A stretch of 64,000 nucleotides of DNA from Desulfosporosinus fructosivorans. GTDB taxonomy: Bacteria > Bacillota > Desulfitobacteriia > Desulfitobacteriales > Desulfitobacteriaceae. The notes below the pieces were generated by a model. The model saw nothing but the letters and a program-made list of their open reading frames with translations. It made no database searches and was not told where the DNA came from. Within the stretch, counting starts at the first letter, position 1, and each line of letters opens with the position of its first letter. The stretch lies in contig NZ_SPQQ01000004.1 in assembly GCF_004766045.1 (NCBI RefSeq), positions 372,001 through 436,000 of the forward strand, in the 5' to 3' direction. The translations under genes and the position numbers were made by a program. Positions 9,193 through 17,270 of this stretch are shown one piece after another.

Positions 9193-9920
9193 TCTATGCC
9201 CCTCCTTATATGTGACAATGTTAAAGAAGGATCCATTTTGAAGACTTGACCCTCTTCCAGTTCCCACGGGGGTAAAAGAAAATTCTTTACCGTCTGAATA
9301 AGCCCATCTAATTCACTAACTAGCAGATCTGCATACCTTTCTGTGATCGTTGTCAATGAAATTGGAAGCCCTAAGACCTCCGCCATCTCTTTGACAACCG
9401 GTAATCCAAGCAGTAAATCCTCTAGCAATGTTCCTCTACCGAGATTAGGATTGCTAATGATCCCACATACTTTTAAACGAGAAGCTGCTTCAATGTCGCG
9501 AAGCATCTTAGTTACCATGGGGATATCCTTAGTAAAAGGTCGATAAGGGTTTAGGACAAAAAACATTTCATAGCCCTGGCGTCCAATCAATTGCGCAAAG
9601 GCACCTAAGACAGTGGCCCCCATAGGATCTCCGCCAACATCAAACAAAATTTTACCCTGAGCACTACTCAGAGCACCAAGAACCTTGGGACTGATCACTG
9701 GTAGATCCGCATTTTCCAGTTCTCCTCCAGGAGTAATTAAGTTGATCCCACTCTCTTTTAGGAAATGCCGAACTTCTCGCGACCTAAAATAAGGTTTAAC
9801 AATATCTAGATCCACAAGGTGTACGGTTTCGCCCTGACCAGCATACGCCAATGCGCGGTTGAGAACGACCTCTGTTTTCCCACTGCCGAAATGTCCAGTA
9901 TAAATTTCAATCTGGGCCAT
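9186..9920 (-). CDS. P-loop ATPase of the SIMIBI type, linked to the oxidoreductase
   Basis: The 244-aa protein begins MAQIEIYTGHFGSGKTE, a clear Walker A at residues 9-16. LVDLDIVKPYFRSRE follows (a switch-I-like Asp region), and then ILFDVGGDPMGATVLG, a Walker B/switch-II-like segment, near residue 95. This resembles MinD/CobB/CooC-type SIMIBI NTPases but lacks the deviant lysine of MinD. No membrane segment or zinc site is visible. It lies between leucine dehydrogenase and the ferredoxin subunit and overlaps the latter by seven bases, so it is part of the operon. A role in maturation or cofactor insertion of the oxidoreductase is a reasonable guess from context only; the true function is unknown. 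Confidence 0.8.
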   Translation of the reverse strand: MAQIEIYTGHFGSGKTEVVLNRALAYAGQGETVHLVDLDIVKPYFRSREVRHFLKESGINLITPGGELENADLPVISPKVLGALSSAQGKILFDVGGDPMGATVLGAFAQLIGRQGYEMFFVLNPYRPFTKDIPMVTKMLRDIEAASRLKVCGIISNPNLGRGTLLEDLLLGLPVVKEMAEVLGLPISLTTITERYADLLVSELDGLIQTVKNFLLPPWELEEGQVFKMDPSLTLSHIRRGIEC

Positions 9921-10014
9921 AAATTCTCCCTCGCTTTCCTTATGCGGATCTGCGTGATGCTACTAAAGGATTGGCAACTTATTAAAACAAGCCCAAGTGT
10001 TTAATACCGAAAAA

Positions 10015-11082
10015 CTAGCGCAGATAGTTTGAACGGACTCTTCCAATCTTCTCAATACGCTCTTCAGCCATACGATCAGCGGCTTTGTAGGTAGGGATCT
10101 GATCCCTTTTTGCAATTTCAATGACTTTTGCCACATTATCATAGACCATTTCGACTTTTGCAAGAGCTCGCTCATAATTATACCCTTCCAATTCATCGGC
10201 AACATTGATAACACCGCCGGCATTAATCACATAGTCAGGTGCATAAATAATTCCAAGCTCATGCAACTTATCTCCATGTCGATCCTCATTTAATATGTTA
10301 TTAGCAGCACCTGCAATTATTCTAAACTTAAATTGGGGAATTGTTTCATCGTTTATTACTGCCCCCATTGCACAGGGCGCGAATATATCTGCTTCAACTC
10401 CAAAGATTTCATCACATCCAACAACTCTCGCTCCCATTTCGTCCACGACACGTTTTATGACATCATCATGGATATCTGTGACAATGAGCTTTGCACCCTC
10501 TTCATGCAAGTGTTTCGCCAAATAATAACCCACATGTCCCAATCCTTGAATAGCGATCGTTTTTCCATTCAAAGAGTCGCTGCCGTAAGCTTCCTTTGCG
10601 GCTGCTTTCATTCCCCGCCATACTCCACGAGCTGTCATAGGTGAAGGATCTCCAGAAGCGCCACAGGAAGAGGAAACGCCTGTCACAAACTTTGTCTCCA
10701 GATGTACCCAGTCCATATCTCGTACGGTTGTTCCAACATCTTCAGCCGTGATATAACGTCCACTCAAGGATTGAACATAACGTCCGAAAGCCCGAAATAA
10801 TTCTTCGTTTTTTTGTGTACGAGAGTCACCGATGATCACAGTTTTTCCGCCGCCAAGATTAAGACCTGCTGCTGCATTTTTATACGTCATCCCCCGAGCC
10901 AACCTCAAAGCATCCAGAATTGCATCTTCTTCACAATCATAATTCCACATGCGCGTTCCGCCAAGAGCTGGCCCTAACGTAGTATCATGAATACATATAA
11001 TTGCTTTTAATCCCGAAGTCTGATCCTGACATATTACCAGCTGTTCATAATCGTACTTCTGTAAATATTCAAAAATTTTCAT
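10015..11082 (-). CDS. bcd: Leucine (branched-chain amino acid) dehydrogenase
   Basis: The enzyme oxidatively deaminates leucine, isoleucine and valine to 2-oxoacids with NAD. It belongs to the Glu/Leu/Phe/Val dehydrogenase family. The substrate-binding loop [10 protein letters not shown] is near residue 38, Lys68 and the catalytic Lys80 lie in [13 protein letters not shown], and the Rossmann motif is [13 protein letters not shown]. The 355-aa length equals that of leucine dehydrogenases. ATG 11082 is preferred over ATG 11088, which abuts AAGGAGG. A sigma-54 promoter lies 60-76 bases upstream and a sigma-54 activator gene precedes it. The 2-oxoacids it makes are natural substrates for the oxidoreductase encoded downstream. 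Phenylalanine dehydrogenase is the main alternative. Confidence 0.92.
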   Translation of the reverse strand: MKIFEYLQKYDYEQLVICQDQTSGLKAIICIHDTTLGPALGGTRMWNYDCEEDAILDALRLARGMTYKNAAAGLNLGGGKTVIIGDSRTQKNEELFRAFGRYVQSLSGRYITAEDVGTTVRDMDWVHLETKFVTGVSSSCGASGDPSPMTARGVWRGMKAAAKEAYGSDSLNGKTIAIQGLGHVGYYLAKHLHEEGAKLIVTDIHDDVIKRVVDEMGARVVGCDEIFGVEADIFAPCAMGAVINDETIPQFKFRIIAGAANNILNEDRHGDKLHELGIIYAPDYVINAGGVINVADELEGYNYERALAKVEMVYDNVAKVIEIAKRDQIPTYKAADRMAEERIEKIGRVRSNYLR

Positions 11083-11141
11083 ATACATCCTCCTTAGGCT
11101 TCACTAAATTATTACATCCTTTAACAACACACTTCATAGTT

Positions 11142-11158
11142 ATGCAATATGCGCGCCA
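11142..11158 (-). promoter_or_regulatory. Sigma-54 (-24/-12) promoter of the leucine dehydrogenase operon
   Basis: The minus strand reads TGGCGCGCATATTGCAT: GG at -24 and GC at -12 separated by exactly ten bases, which fits the consensus TGGCAC-N5-TTGCW with one mismatch. Transcription would start near 11132, giving a 50-base leader before AAGGAGG and the start codon. The gene immediately upstream encodes a sigma-54 activator, so site and regulator support each other. Confidence 0.85.
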
Positions 11159-11232
11159 TATCTTGAATAATTGTCAGTTTAGATAGGGGAATTATTTTAT
11201 GTTTGAATTATCTGATTTTTAGTGATATATGC

Positions 11233-11244
11233 AGAAAGCACTTT
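11233..11244. promoter_or_regulatory. Candidate activator-binding dyad
   Basis: GAAAG-CA-CTTTC is a small inverted repeat about 80 bases upstream of the -24/-12 promoter, where an enhancer-binding protein would bind. It is short and only position makes it notable. Confidence 0.2.
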
Positions 11245-11319
11245 CCAAAATCAAAACCAATTAGGACCATATTCCCCATTACCGTGATTGTCTAATAGTG
11301 CAATATTTTTCATATGCGC

Positions 11320-11353
11320 AAAAAGATGCTTGCAAAATATTGCAAGCATCTTT
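11320..11353 (-). terminator. Terminator after the sigma-54 activator gene
   Basis: A perfect 14-base-pair stem (AAAGATGCTTGCAA paired with TTGCAAGCATCTTT, loop of four bases) is followed on the minus strand by a T run. It separates the activator gene from the operon it probably controls, so the downstream promoter must work independently. Confidence 0.88.
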
Positions 11354-11378
11354 AAGTCACTTTGATATATGTTCTTTA

Positions 11379-11419
11379 GTGAGACTCCCACTTCTACATA
11401 GGCAGCGAACGAGTTCACT
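11379..11419. repeat. Dispersed repeat family 1, short copy
   Basis: GTGAGACTCCCACTTCTACA then AGCGAACGAGTTCACT is an internally deleted form of the 45825 copy. It lies directly after the stop codon of the sigma-54 activator gene. Confidence 0.6.
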
Positions 11420-11420
11420 C

Positions 11421-13151
11421 TTAGTTTAACCCATGCCGTTCCAGTTTGTAGTAAAAATTACGGATTGACATTTTTAGTTGCTGAGCAGCCTTCGTTTTAT
11501 TTCCCCCAGTTCTTTGTAAAGTGACTAACAGGAGAGCGCGTTCCCACTGCCGCTGCAATCCATCAAATCCGCCTTCTTCCATTGACTTTGTGGATTTTGC
11601 CGGTTCAATAAAACATGCCTCAGAGTCATTGGCAATAGGAAGGGTTAAAATTGGAAGATGATGTTTTTCCACAACAGTCTCACCAATTCGCATGTTGATA
11701 ATTGCTCGGCCCAAAATATTTTCTAATTCACGTACATTCCCCGGCCAATGATATCCCATCAAAATTTGCAATGCATCATCAGTGACCCGCTCGACTCCCC
11801 GACCGTAGTCCTGATTAAAACTCCCAATGAGATGATGGACAAATAAGGGAATATCATCTCGGCGTTGTCTAAGTGGCGGAATTATAATGGGTATTACGTT
11901 TAAACGATAATATAAATCTTCACGAAATCTACCAGCTCGTAATGCCTCTTCTAAATTTGCATTCGTTGCAGCAATGACTCTAACATCCACGTTAAATGAA
12001 CGATTATCTCCAACTTTTACGATTTCTCGTTCTTGAAGAACTCGTAAGAGTTTAGATTGGAGGTTTTGACTGATTTCTCCAATCTCATCGAGAAAGATAG
12101 TACCCCCGTTTGCTTCTTCAAAAAGGCCCACTTTTCCACCACGTTTGGCTCCAGTAAATGCCCCTTCAACATAACCAAACAGCTCGCTTTCCAAAAGGCT
12201 ATCTGCTAAGGCAGCACAATTAACTCGAATAAATTGTCCCTTTTGTCGTTCACTTGAGCGGTGAATGGCATGAGCGAACAATTCTTTGCCCGTCCCGCTT
12301 TCTCCGCGCAAAAGTACCGTAGCCGGTGTCACTGCTGCACGAACCGCTTGTTCAATCGTTGCCTTAATGGATTCACTTTCACCTACGATATCACTAAAAG
12401 TATATTTTGCTTCCAAATGACGAATTAATCGTTTTGCTCTTTCCAATTCCTCGGATAGTCTATGAATCTCGGAAATATCATGAAGCACGCCTACAGTTCC
12501 TCGCAACTGACCTGAAACAATAATTGGAGCAACATTGACAATCACTTCTTTACGTTTAGGACCTACTTTCATCGAAACGCCTTTAACTGCTTGACGGGTT
12601 CTTAATACCTGGATATGCATACTCTCGCCTTCAGCAATATCTACTGTCGGTGGTTTACCAATGACGTCTTCCGCAGTCAAGCCAGTCAAGCGGGTGTAGG
12701 CAGGGTTGATTAATATTCCAAGTCCATTTTCATCCACCACCGAAATGGCATCCTGAGTTGAGTTAATAATAGCGGTAAGAAGTATCCGAATCTCCTGAAG
12801 AGTATTGACTTTACCTTTTAGTTCCTCATATTCTGTCATATCTCGTAAAAAAGCCACAGCACCGATCACGCGGCCTTGATCGTCATGGTAAGGCATGCGA
12901 CTTATAATAATCATCTTGTTGCCAAAGGGACTTATCTGGTTAAATTGGATCGATTCAGAGTCCCTAACTTGAGGGAGCGAATCGTCAGGCATGAGTTGCC
13001 ATAGATCTTTGCCTAAAATTTCTGGAATCGATGATTCTAATAATTTAGCTGCAGGTATATTACAGATCACAATTTCATTTAATAGGTTAATGCCTAAGAT
13101 CGCATAATTCGCTTTTTCCGCCATTTTCTCTAATTGGCTACGAATAAACAT
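11421..13151 (-). CDS. PAS-domain sigma-54-dependent transcriptional activator (BkdR/RocR-like)
   Basis: The 576-aa protein has two PAS-type sensor regions (about residues 8-110 and 125-235), a short coiled linker, a complete AAA+ domain (255-490) and a C-terminal Fis-type helix-turn-helix ([19 protein letters not shown]). The AAA+ domain has Walker A GESGTGKE at 283-290, the sigma-54 contact loop GAFTGA at 330-335, Walker B FLDEIGE at 353-359 and the arginine-rich FREDLYYRL. It should activate a sigma-54 promoter, and one lies just downstream in front of leucine dehydrogenase. The arrangement resembles Bacillus bkdR, which governs branched-chain amino acid degradation. The PAS ligand is unknown. 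Confidence 0.93.
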   Translation of the reverse strand: MFIRSQLEKMAEKANYAILGINLLNEIVICNIPAAKLLESSIPEILGKDLWQLMPDDSLPQVRDSESIQFNQISPFGNKMIIISRMPYHDDQGRVIGAVAFLRDMTEYEELKGKVNTLQEIRILLTAIINSTQDAISVVDENGLGILINPAYTRLTGLTAEDVIGKPPTVDIAEGESMHIQVLRTRQAVKGVSMKVGPKRKEVIVNVAPIIVSGQLRGTVGVLHDISEIHRLSEELERAKRLIRHLEAKYTFSDIVGESESIKATIEQAVRAAVTPATVLLRGESGTGKELFAHAIHRSSERQKGQFIRVNCAALADSLLESELFGYVEGAFTGAKRGGKVGLFEEANGGTIFLDEIGEISQNLQSKLLRVLQEREIVKVGDNRSFNVDVRVIAATNANLEEALRAGRFREDLYYRLNVIPIIIPPLRQRRDDIPLFVHHLIGSFNQDYGRGVERVTDDALQILMGYHWPGNVRELENILGRAIINMRIGETVVEKHHLPILTLPIANDSEACFIEPAKSTKSMEEGGFDGLQRQWERALLLVTLQRTGGNKTKAAQQLKMSIRNFYYKLERHGLN

Positions 13152-13254
13152 CCCCTTACCCCTTCCACTGAGACCCGTCTATTTAGCTTATGATAATTTT
13201 ATAGACAAGTCAATCTTCTGAAAAAAGGGGGAATGATAAACTTCATAGAATGTA

Positions 13255-13287
13255 AATAAAAAGACCCTCGCGTCCGAGGATCTTTTG
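13255..13287 (-). terminator. Intrinsic terminator of the candidate small RNA
   Basis: On the minus strand AAAAGA-CCTCG pairs with CGAGG-TCTTTT around a four-base loop with one internal mismatch, followed by TTTTTATTT. It lies about 100 bases upstream of the activator start codon. Confidence 0.8.
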
Positions 13288-13379
13288 CGCAATGTCCCAT
13301 AGGCTTGCCTTGTTTATGGGACAAGACTTTCGAAATTGTTTTCTCCGTTCATTTCCATGGAGCGGAGGTAGCGGAGGAT
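13255..13379 (-). ncRNA. Candidate small RNA (about 125 nt) with own promoter and terminator
   Basis: A strong promoter (TTGAAA-N18-TATAAT) and an intrinsic terminator bracket about 125 bases without an open reading frame. The predicted RNA starts near 13379 with two CCUCC motifs (AUCCUCC and ACCUCC) that are complementary to Shine-Dalgarno sequences. The second CUCCG can pair with CGGAG at 13341-13345. A second hairpin pairs GUCCCAUA with UAUGGGAC (13293-13321) around a 13-base loop. The third hairpin is the terminator. No tRNA, 6S, SRP, T-box or known riboswitch core was recognised. It could act as a trans-acting sRNA or as an attenuated leader of the activator gene about 100 bases downstream. 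Confidence 0.55.
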
Positions 13380-13384
13380 AAATT

Positions 13385-13414
13385 ATTATACATTATCCAT
13401 TATCCATTTTTCAA
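13385..13414 (-). promoter_or_regulatory. Strong sigma-A promoter upstream of the candidate small RNA
   Basis: On the minus strand TTGAAA (13409-13414) and a perfect TATAAT (13385-13390) are separated by 18 bases. The spacer holds a repeated ATGGATA motif. The predicted start point is near 13379. Confidence 0.7.
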
Positions 13415-13722
13415 CTCCGTTAGACTTAATTTATCTGCTGTTACATTTTATTCTTTCCTAGTTTTCTCCAACAGTATAAATCATTGCCTTAGAATAGCAT
13501 AACAATCTCCATAAGTCAATTAAACCGATATATATATATTTAATATGCGTTTAAGAAAATTTTACACATAAAAATTTACGCTTGAATCAAATACTTGTAA
13601 TTTAAATAAACTTTATAATGATTCAACTCTAAGATACGTGTTTTTTTATGAAATAGATTCGCTTAAAAGGATTAAATAGCATTATGTCCATTTTAAAGCA
13701 TATGACATTGGAAAAGGATATT
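13415..13722. other. AT-rich stretch without a recognisable gene
   Basis: About 300 bases between the small-RNA promoter and the Spo0E-like gene are strongly AT-rich. They contain no reading frame with a ribosome site on either strand. No repeat, riboswitch or terminator was recognised. Confidence 0.6.
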
Positions 13723-13887
13723 TCACTTTTTAACTTGACCAATAACAATTGAATAATATTGAACTATCAGGCAATCGAGCTTTTGACTCAGCTTAACTAC
13801 TTCAGGCGAGACAAAACTTTTTGCAGATACGAAGGAGTTTAACCTTCGGCGTAAATTCTCAATCTCATGCAACAAATCTGTCCGCAT
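13723..13887 (-). CDS. Spo0E-like aspartyl-phosphate phosphatase
   Basis: Spo0E-family proteins dephosphorylate Spo0A-P and so delay sporulation. This 54-aa protein has the family layout: a first helix with MRTDLLHEIENLRRRLN and a second helix with the signature SQKLDCLIVQYY (S-x-x-L-D-x-L-I) near the C-terminus. The start at ATG 13887 follows AAAGGAGATAGGAAA; an upstream in-frame ATG at 13944 has no such site. spo0A itself lies about 0.9 kb away on the same strand, with an alpha-CTD-like gene between. The target is inferred from family and proximity. Confidence 0.85.
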   Translation of the reverse strand: MRTDLLHEIENLRRRLNSFVSAKSFVSPEVVKLSQKLDCLIVQYYSIVIGQVKK

Positions 13888-14001
13888 TTTCCTATCTCCT
13901 TTTTTTCTCTCAAAGAAATATTTACCTGGTGGAAAATATTTCAATCCTTATATAGTTATACGTAGACAATTACTCCAATAGGGGGGTATAGAAATTAAAC
14001 A

Positions 14002-14052
14002 GCGCATCGAGAAGCTAGATTAGAATCGATCTCATCTAGCTTCCCGATGCGC
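14002..14052. repeat. Long imperfect hairpin
   Basis: GCGCATCG-A-GAAGCTAGAT pairs with ATCTAGCTTC-C-CGATGCGC, giving 18 base pairs with one internal mismatch and a 13-base loop. It lies between the alpha-CTD-like gene and the Spo0E-like gene. Neither side has a run of T directly after the stem, so it is not a standard intrinsic terminator, although a terminator or processing signal remains possible. Confidence 0.6.
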
Positions 14053-14153
14053 CCACCTCTATATTCCTTTTTTTGATAGCAATTTCACACTCCAAAATGC
14101 CCTTTCACGCCTTAGCAAAACTATTGCTTTGTTACCTGCTCACTAATTAACCC

Positions 14154-14426
14154 TTAACCTCTAAACTGTAATAATTTATAGTGCAATTCATGTAGGCTTG
14201 CTTGCCCAAAGCCTTTCAGCTTTAATAGATCACTTTCGGTTGCTGAGCGAGCCTCATCAAGAGTATCTATTCCAGCAATCTTCAGGATGTTATAGGTTCT
14301 TTGAGTCAAACCCAAAATGCTTATTTCCTCAGATTTTTTTGAACAGCATACCTCACCTTTTTCGACATCTCCCTTGCTTTCATATGTCCTCTGACAAAGA
14401 GGACAGGCATAAGCGGTAATAACCAT
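14154..14426 (-). CDS. Stand-alone RNA polymerase alpha-CTD-like protein with N-terminal cysteine motif
   Basis: This 90-aa protein has two parts. Residues 1-30 contain Cys8, Cys11, Cys27 and Cys28, a possible zinc knuckle. Residues 36-88 match the C-terminal domain of RNA polymerase alpha: LTQRTYNILKIAGI, then a helix-turn with LLKLKGFGQASLHEL. By alignment to E. coli alpha the DNA-contact residues R265, N268, G296, S299 and E302 have equivalents, while K298 is Ala. There is no alpha N-terminal dimerisation domain, so it is not a polymerase subunit. A DNA- or polymerase-binding regulator is plausible. It lies between spo0A and a Spo0E-like gene and appears to be transcribed alone. Confidence 0.8.
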   Translation of the reverse strand: MVITAYACPLCQRTYESKGDVEKGEVCCSKKSEEISILGLTQRTYNILKIAGIDTLDEARSATESDLLKLKGFGQASLHELHYKLLQFRG

Positions 14427-14765
14427 CTTGCACCCTCTCCTATCTTCAAATTTTAGACCACTACCAGTGGTGGAACCTTCTCAGTCCAATTCACCGCCTT
14501 TGCATCCCTTTTCGCTTTCACAAGTAAAGATTATCATTGTGTACAAAATTTGTCTATAGCTAATCGTTATGGCATCAATCGATATATTTTATGGCAAAGG
14601 TGTAGGGACATGGCATTACTCTCACTTGTGGAAAAATGAGAGTAATACGATTTAAAGCCCCGAAGAGATATTTTCTCTGCGGGGCTTAGTTCCAAACAAA
14701 TATTAAAATAGTAATTGTCTCCTTGGTCTCAAATTACGTTTAAACAAAGAACATGTTCTCTTTCC
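14427..14765. other. Intergenic region between spo0A and the alpha-CTD-like gene
   Basis: This 340-base gap holds the spo0A terminator (14651-14687), a perfect 10-bp hairpin (ATTACTCTCA/TGAGAGTAAT at 14616-14646) and a small ACCACT/AGTGGT hairpin (14457-14471) just before the downstream gene. No open frame with a ribosome site was seen. Confidence 0.6.
14651..14687 (-). terminator. Terminator after spo0A
   Basis: AAGCCCCG-AGAGA pairs with TCTCT-CGGGGCTT with one mismatch, followed on the minus strand by only TTTAAAT. The stem is strong but the T run is short. Confidence 0.65.
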
Positions 14766-15590
14766 TTAATAAATCATCGACATCCGTAATTTATCAGCGA
14801 CCATCGCCACAAATTCCGAATTTGTTGGTTTCCCCCGATCCACATTGATCGTATAGCCAAAAAAATGATTCATGAAATCGACGTTTCCACGATCCCAAGC
14901 TAATTCTATAGCATGACGAATGGCACGTTCAACACGACTTGGGGTAGTCTGATATTTAACAGCGATCATAGGATAAAGCTCTTTGGTTACAGCGCCTAGT
15001 AACGATACGTCCAGAACTACACTAACAATAGCATCCCGTAAATACTGGTACCCTTTGACATGCGCAGGTACCCCCATCTGATGAATCATTCGCGTGACTT
15101 CAACTTCATGATTTTTCGTTGTTGGTGGCAATATACCATTTGAGTATTGAGAATTGGACATATTTCTCCCATTTGACCCTGCATTCGTTTGTTGAACACC
15201 ATTAAATGAATCCGAAAAGTCATCTTGTAATTGGCGAATTCTTTTCCCTAATGTTTCCAAATCAAAAGGTTTTAATATGTAGTAATTCGCTCCAAGGTTA
15301 ACAGCTCTGTGGGTCATTGATTCCTGTCCAAACGCGGTTAGTATAATGATCTTAGGTCTTTGCGAAGAATTTTGAAGTTTTTCAAGAACACCCAAACCGT
15401 CGAGATGGGGCATAATGATGTCTAATAGTACAACATGGGGTTCTTCACGGGAAATTAATTCCAGAGCTTCATTTCCATGATATGCTACCCCAACTAAAGT
15501 CATATCTTCTTGACGTTCAATAAATTCTTTGACTATCTCGACAAATTCCCGGTTGTCATCTGCCAATAAGACTCGAATAGGCCTTTGCAT
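14766..15590 (-). CDS. spo0A: Sporulation master response regulator Spo0A
   Basis: Spo0A is the phosphorylation-controlled transcription factor that commits cells to sporulation. The 274-aa protein has an N-terminal receiver domain with the acidic pair Asp11-Asp12, the phosphoacceptor Asp57 in VVLLDIIMP and Lys107 in ILKPF. A variable linker rich in Asn/Ser spans about 125-150. The C-terminal Spo0A DNA-binding domain includes the recognition-helix segment [20 protein letters not shown]. It starts at ATG 15590 behind AAGGAGG. A Spo0A-box-like TTGTCGAA lies about 45 bases upstream, consistent with autoregulation. spoIVB precedes it, the conserved spoIVB-spo0A order. Confidence 0.98.
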   Translation of the reverse strand: MQRPIRVLLADDNREFVEIVKEFIERQEDMTLVGVAYHGNEALELISREEPHVVLLDIIMPHLDGLGVLEKLQNSSQRPKIIILTAFGQESMTHRAVNLGANYYILKPFDLETLGKRIRQLQDDFSDSFNGVQQTNAGSNGRNMSNSQYSNGILPPTTKNHEVEVTRMIHQMGVPAHVKGYQYLRDAIVSVVLDVSLLGAVTKELYPMIAVKYQTTPSRVERAIRHAIELAWDRGNVDFMNHFFGYTINVDRGKPTNSEFVAMVADKLRMSMIY

Positions 15591-15632
15591 TTCCCAGGAT
15601 CCTCCTTATTTATGACATATTAGATTTATTAT

Positions 15633-15640
15633 TTCGACAA
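15633..15640 (-). promoter_or_regulatory. Spo0A-box-like site upstream of spo0A
   Basis: The minus strand reads TTGTCGAA, matching seven of eight positions of the 0A-box core TTTGTCGAA/TGTCGAA, between the spoIVB terminator and the spo0A start. Autoregulation by Spo0A-P is known in Bacillus; here it is inferred from motif and position. Confidence 0.5.
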
Positions 15641-15680
15641 TAGTTTTCTATACTCCTTCTTTTGAAATCATAGTTTATAT

Positions 15681-15718
15681 AAAAAAGAGCAGCTTTTTTT
15701 AAAAGACTGCTCTTTTTT
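15681..15718 (-). terminator. Terminator between spoIVB and spo0A
   Basis: AAAAAAGAGCAG pairs with CTGCTCTTTTTT, a perfect 12-bp stem with T runs on both strands, directly after spoIVB. spo0A must therefore have its own promoter in the 90 bases that remain. Confidence 0.88.
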
Positions 15719-15744
15719 ATATTGTTTTTACTTATTTGACTCGT

Positions 15745-17031
15745 TTAAGCTGCTTTGTTTTTTACAAGTTGGCTAGTTTCATTAAGCATATTTTGGATAA
15801 ACACACCATAACCACGTTGACTATCGTTGACAAAAACGTGCGTAACCGCTCCAATTATTTTACCATCTTGTACAATAGGACTTCCACTCATGCCTTGAAT
15901 GATACCACCAGTAGCCTCCAATAGCCTTGGATCAGTCACTCTAACAATCATGTTTTTGCTGTCAGTACGATTGTGCATCACCCGGTCAATATTCACCTCA
16001 AATTCTTCAATCTTTTCCCCCTGGATTACTGTATAAATCTTGGCTGGACCGACCTTAACTTCAGATTCCCATCCCACTGGAATTGCTTCTTTATAATAAG
16101 GGTTTACTATTTGGCCAGTTATTGAACCAAAAATACCAGTTAGGGTATTTTTTTCAATTGTTCCAGTAAAAGTCGAATTGTTAACAAAAGATCCAATTTT
16201 TTCTCCGGGATGACCTCGTTTCCCTTTTTCGATAGCATAGATTGTTGATGCAATAATTTTCCCGTTGTATACTTCAATTTTCTGATTTGTGTCTGCATCT
16301 GTGATCACATGTCCCAGTGCGCCATATTGCATAGAAATTGGGTCTAAAAAAGAAAGGGTGCCAACCCCTGCCGCTTCATCACGAACAAATAAACCCATGC
16401 GATATCGACCTGTCTCAACACAAAAAATTGGTTTTATAATTTTTTCCACGATCTGGTCATTGTGCTTGTAAATGACGCTAGCGTTTCCTTTTTGTTCTCC
16501 AGCCATATGAATGGCATTAGATACTTCCTGATCTGTGCGAACATCTAAGTTATTGATCTTCAATAAGATATCTCCAACTTCGATTCCAGCTTCTTTGGCA
16601 GGAAACATTTTTTTTCCCGACTCGTCAACTACTGGTGCCTGACCAACCACCATAACACCTTTTGTTTGAAGAGTTACACCAATGGATTGTCCACCTGGTA
16701 TTAATTTTATAGGATTCATCACTTCGACCTCGCCAGACCTTAGAGGGAAAATCCCAAAAAGCTTGTAAGACACTTCTAGCTTTTCTGACCCCAAATAATT
16801 AGACATTGCGGAGGATACTGTGACAATTTGATCGTTTTCTACCTTCACAAGTTTAGACCAAACACCTTTTAGTTGAATTTGTTCTTTACTGATTAGATAA
16901 TGATCAGGAAATTTAACTAACTGTTGAAAGTTTGGGTCGAAACTAAGGAAGGTCCAAAACAAGAGACTGATAAAAAAAATAACGCTCTTTTTTTTCACTT
17001 TCTTATCATCCTCCACTCTATTTCTCCCCAA
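15745..17031 (-). CDS. spoIVB: SpoIVB signalling serine peptidase (PDZ, S55)
   Basis: SpoIVB is made in the forespore under sigma-G and secreted across the inner forespore membrane, where it starts the cascade that leads to processing of pro-sigma-K. The 428-aa protein has an N-terminal signal anchor (VIFFISLLFWTFLSF, about residues 17-31), a PDZ domain around 110-190 (GVMVVGQAPVVDESG onward) and a C-terminal S55 peptidase domain with the active-site segment GMSGSPIVQDGKIIGAVTHV. The target of the pathway, sigK with a pro-sequence, is present in this same window. It has its own terminator. Confidence 0.96.
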   Translation of the reverse strand: MGRNRVEDDKKVKKKSVIFFISLLFWTFLSFDPNFQQLVKFPDHYLISKEQIQLKGVWSKLVKVENDQIVTVSSAMSNYLGSEKLEVSYKLFGIFPLRSGEVEVMNPIKLIPGGQSIGVTLQTKGVMVVGQAPVVDESGKKMFPAKEAGIEVGDILLKINNLDVRTDQEVSNAIHMAGEQKGNASVIYKHNDQIVEKIIKPIFCVETGRYRMGLFVRDEAAGVGTLSFLDPISMQYGALGHVITDADTNQKIEVYNGKIIASTIYAIEKGKRGHPGEKIGSFVNNSTFTGTIEKNTLTGIFGSITGQIVNPYYKEAIPVGWESEVKVGPAKIYTVIQGEKIEEFEVNIDRVMHNRTDSKNMIVRVTDPRLLEATGGIIQGMSGSPIVQDGKIIGAVTHVFVNDSQRGYGVFIQNMLNETSQLVKNKAA

Positions 17032-17165
17032 TTTTTCTCTCCCTTTTCCCTCATTTAGAGCGTGTAATAAGTTTAAGTGAATTCTATGTTAAATTAACCA
17101 ATTTCGATGTATTTCATCCTGTAAAATACGTTCCAAATTTTCAAAAACAATGCCAATTAAGACAG

Positions 17166-17198
17166 AAAAAAGACTGCATACTTATTTTTGCAGTCTTT
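17166..17198 (-). terminator. Terminator after recN
   Basis: AAAGACTGCA pairs with TGCAGTCTTT (10 bp) and is followed by TTTTTT on the minus strand, about 75 bases after the recN stop. Confidence 0.85.
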
Positions 17199-17232
17199 AA
17201 ACAAGGTAATTAAATTTAAATATTTTATCCAT

Positions 17233-17265
17233 CGTGAGACTCCTACTTCTACAAGTGGCAAGCAT
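17233..17265. repeat. Dispersed repeat family 1, short copy
   Basis: CGTGAGACTCCTACTTCTAC then AAGTGGCAAG matches the same half of the family as the 11379 copy. It lies directly after the recN stop codon. Confidence 0.55.
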
Positions 17266-17270
17266 AATGT

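Noticed and set aside
13255..13379. Known riboswitch or 6S RNA in front of the sigma-54 activator
   Set aside because: Checked by eye for cyclic-di-GMP-I, T-box, SAM, ZTP, fluoride and 6S features. Only a loose GCAAA-like match to the cyclic-di-GMP core was found, in the wrong order.
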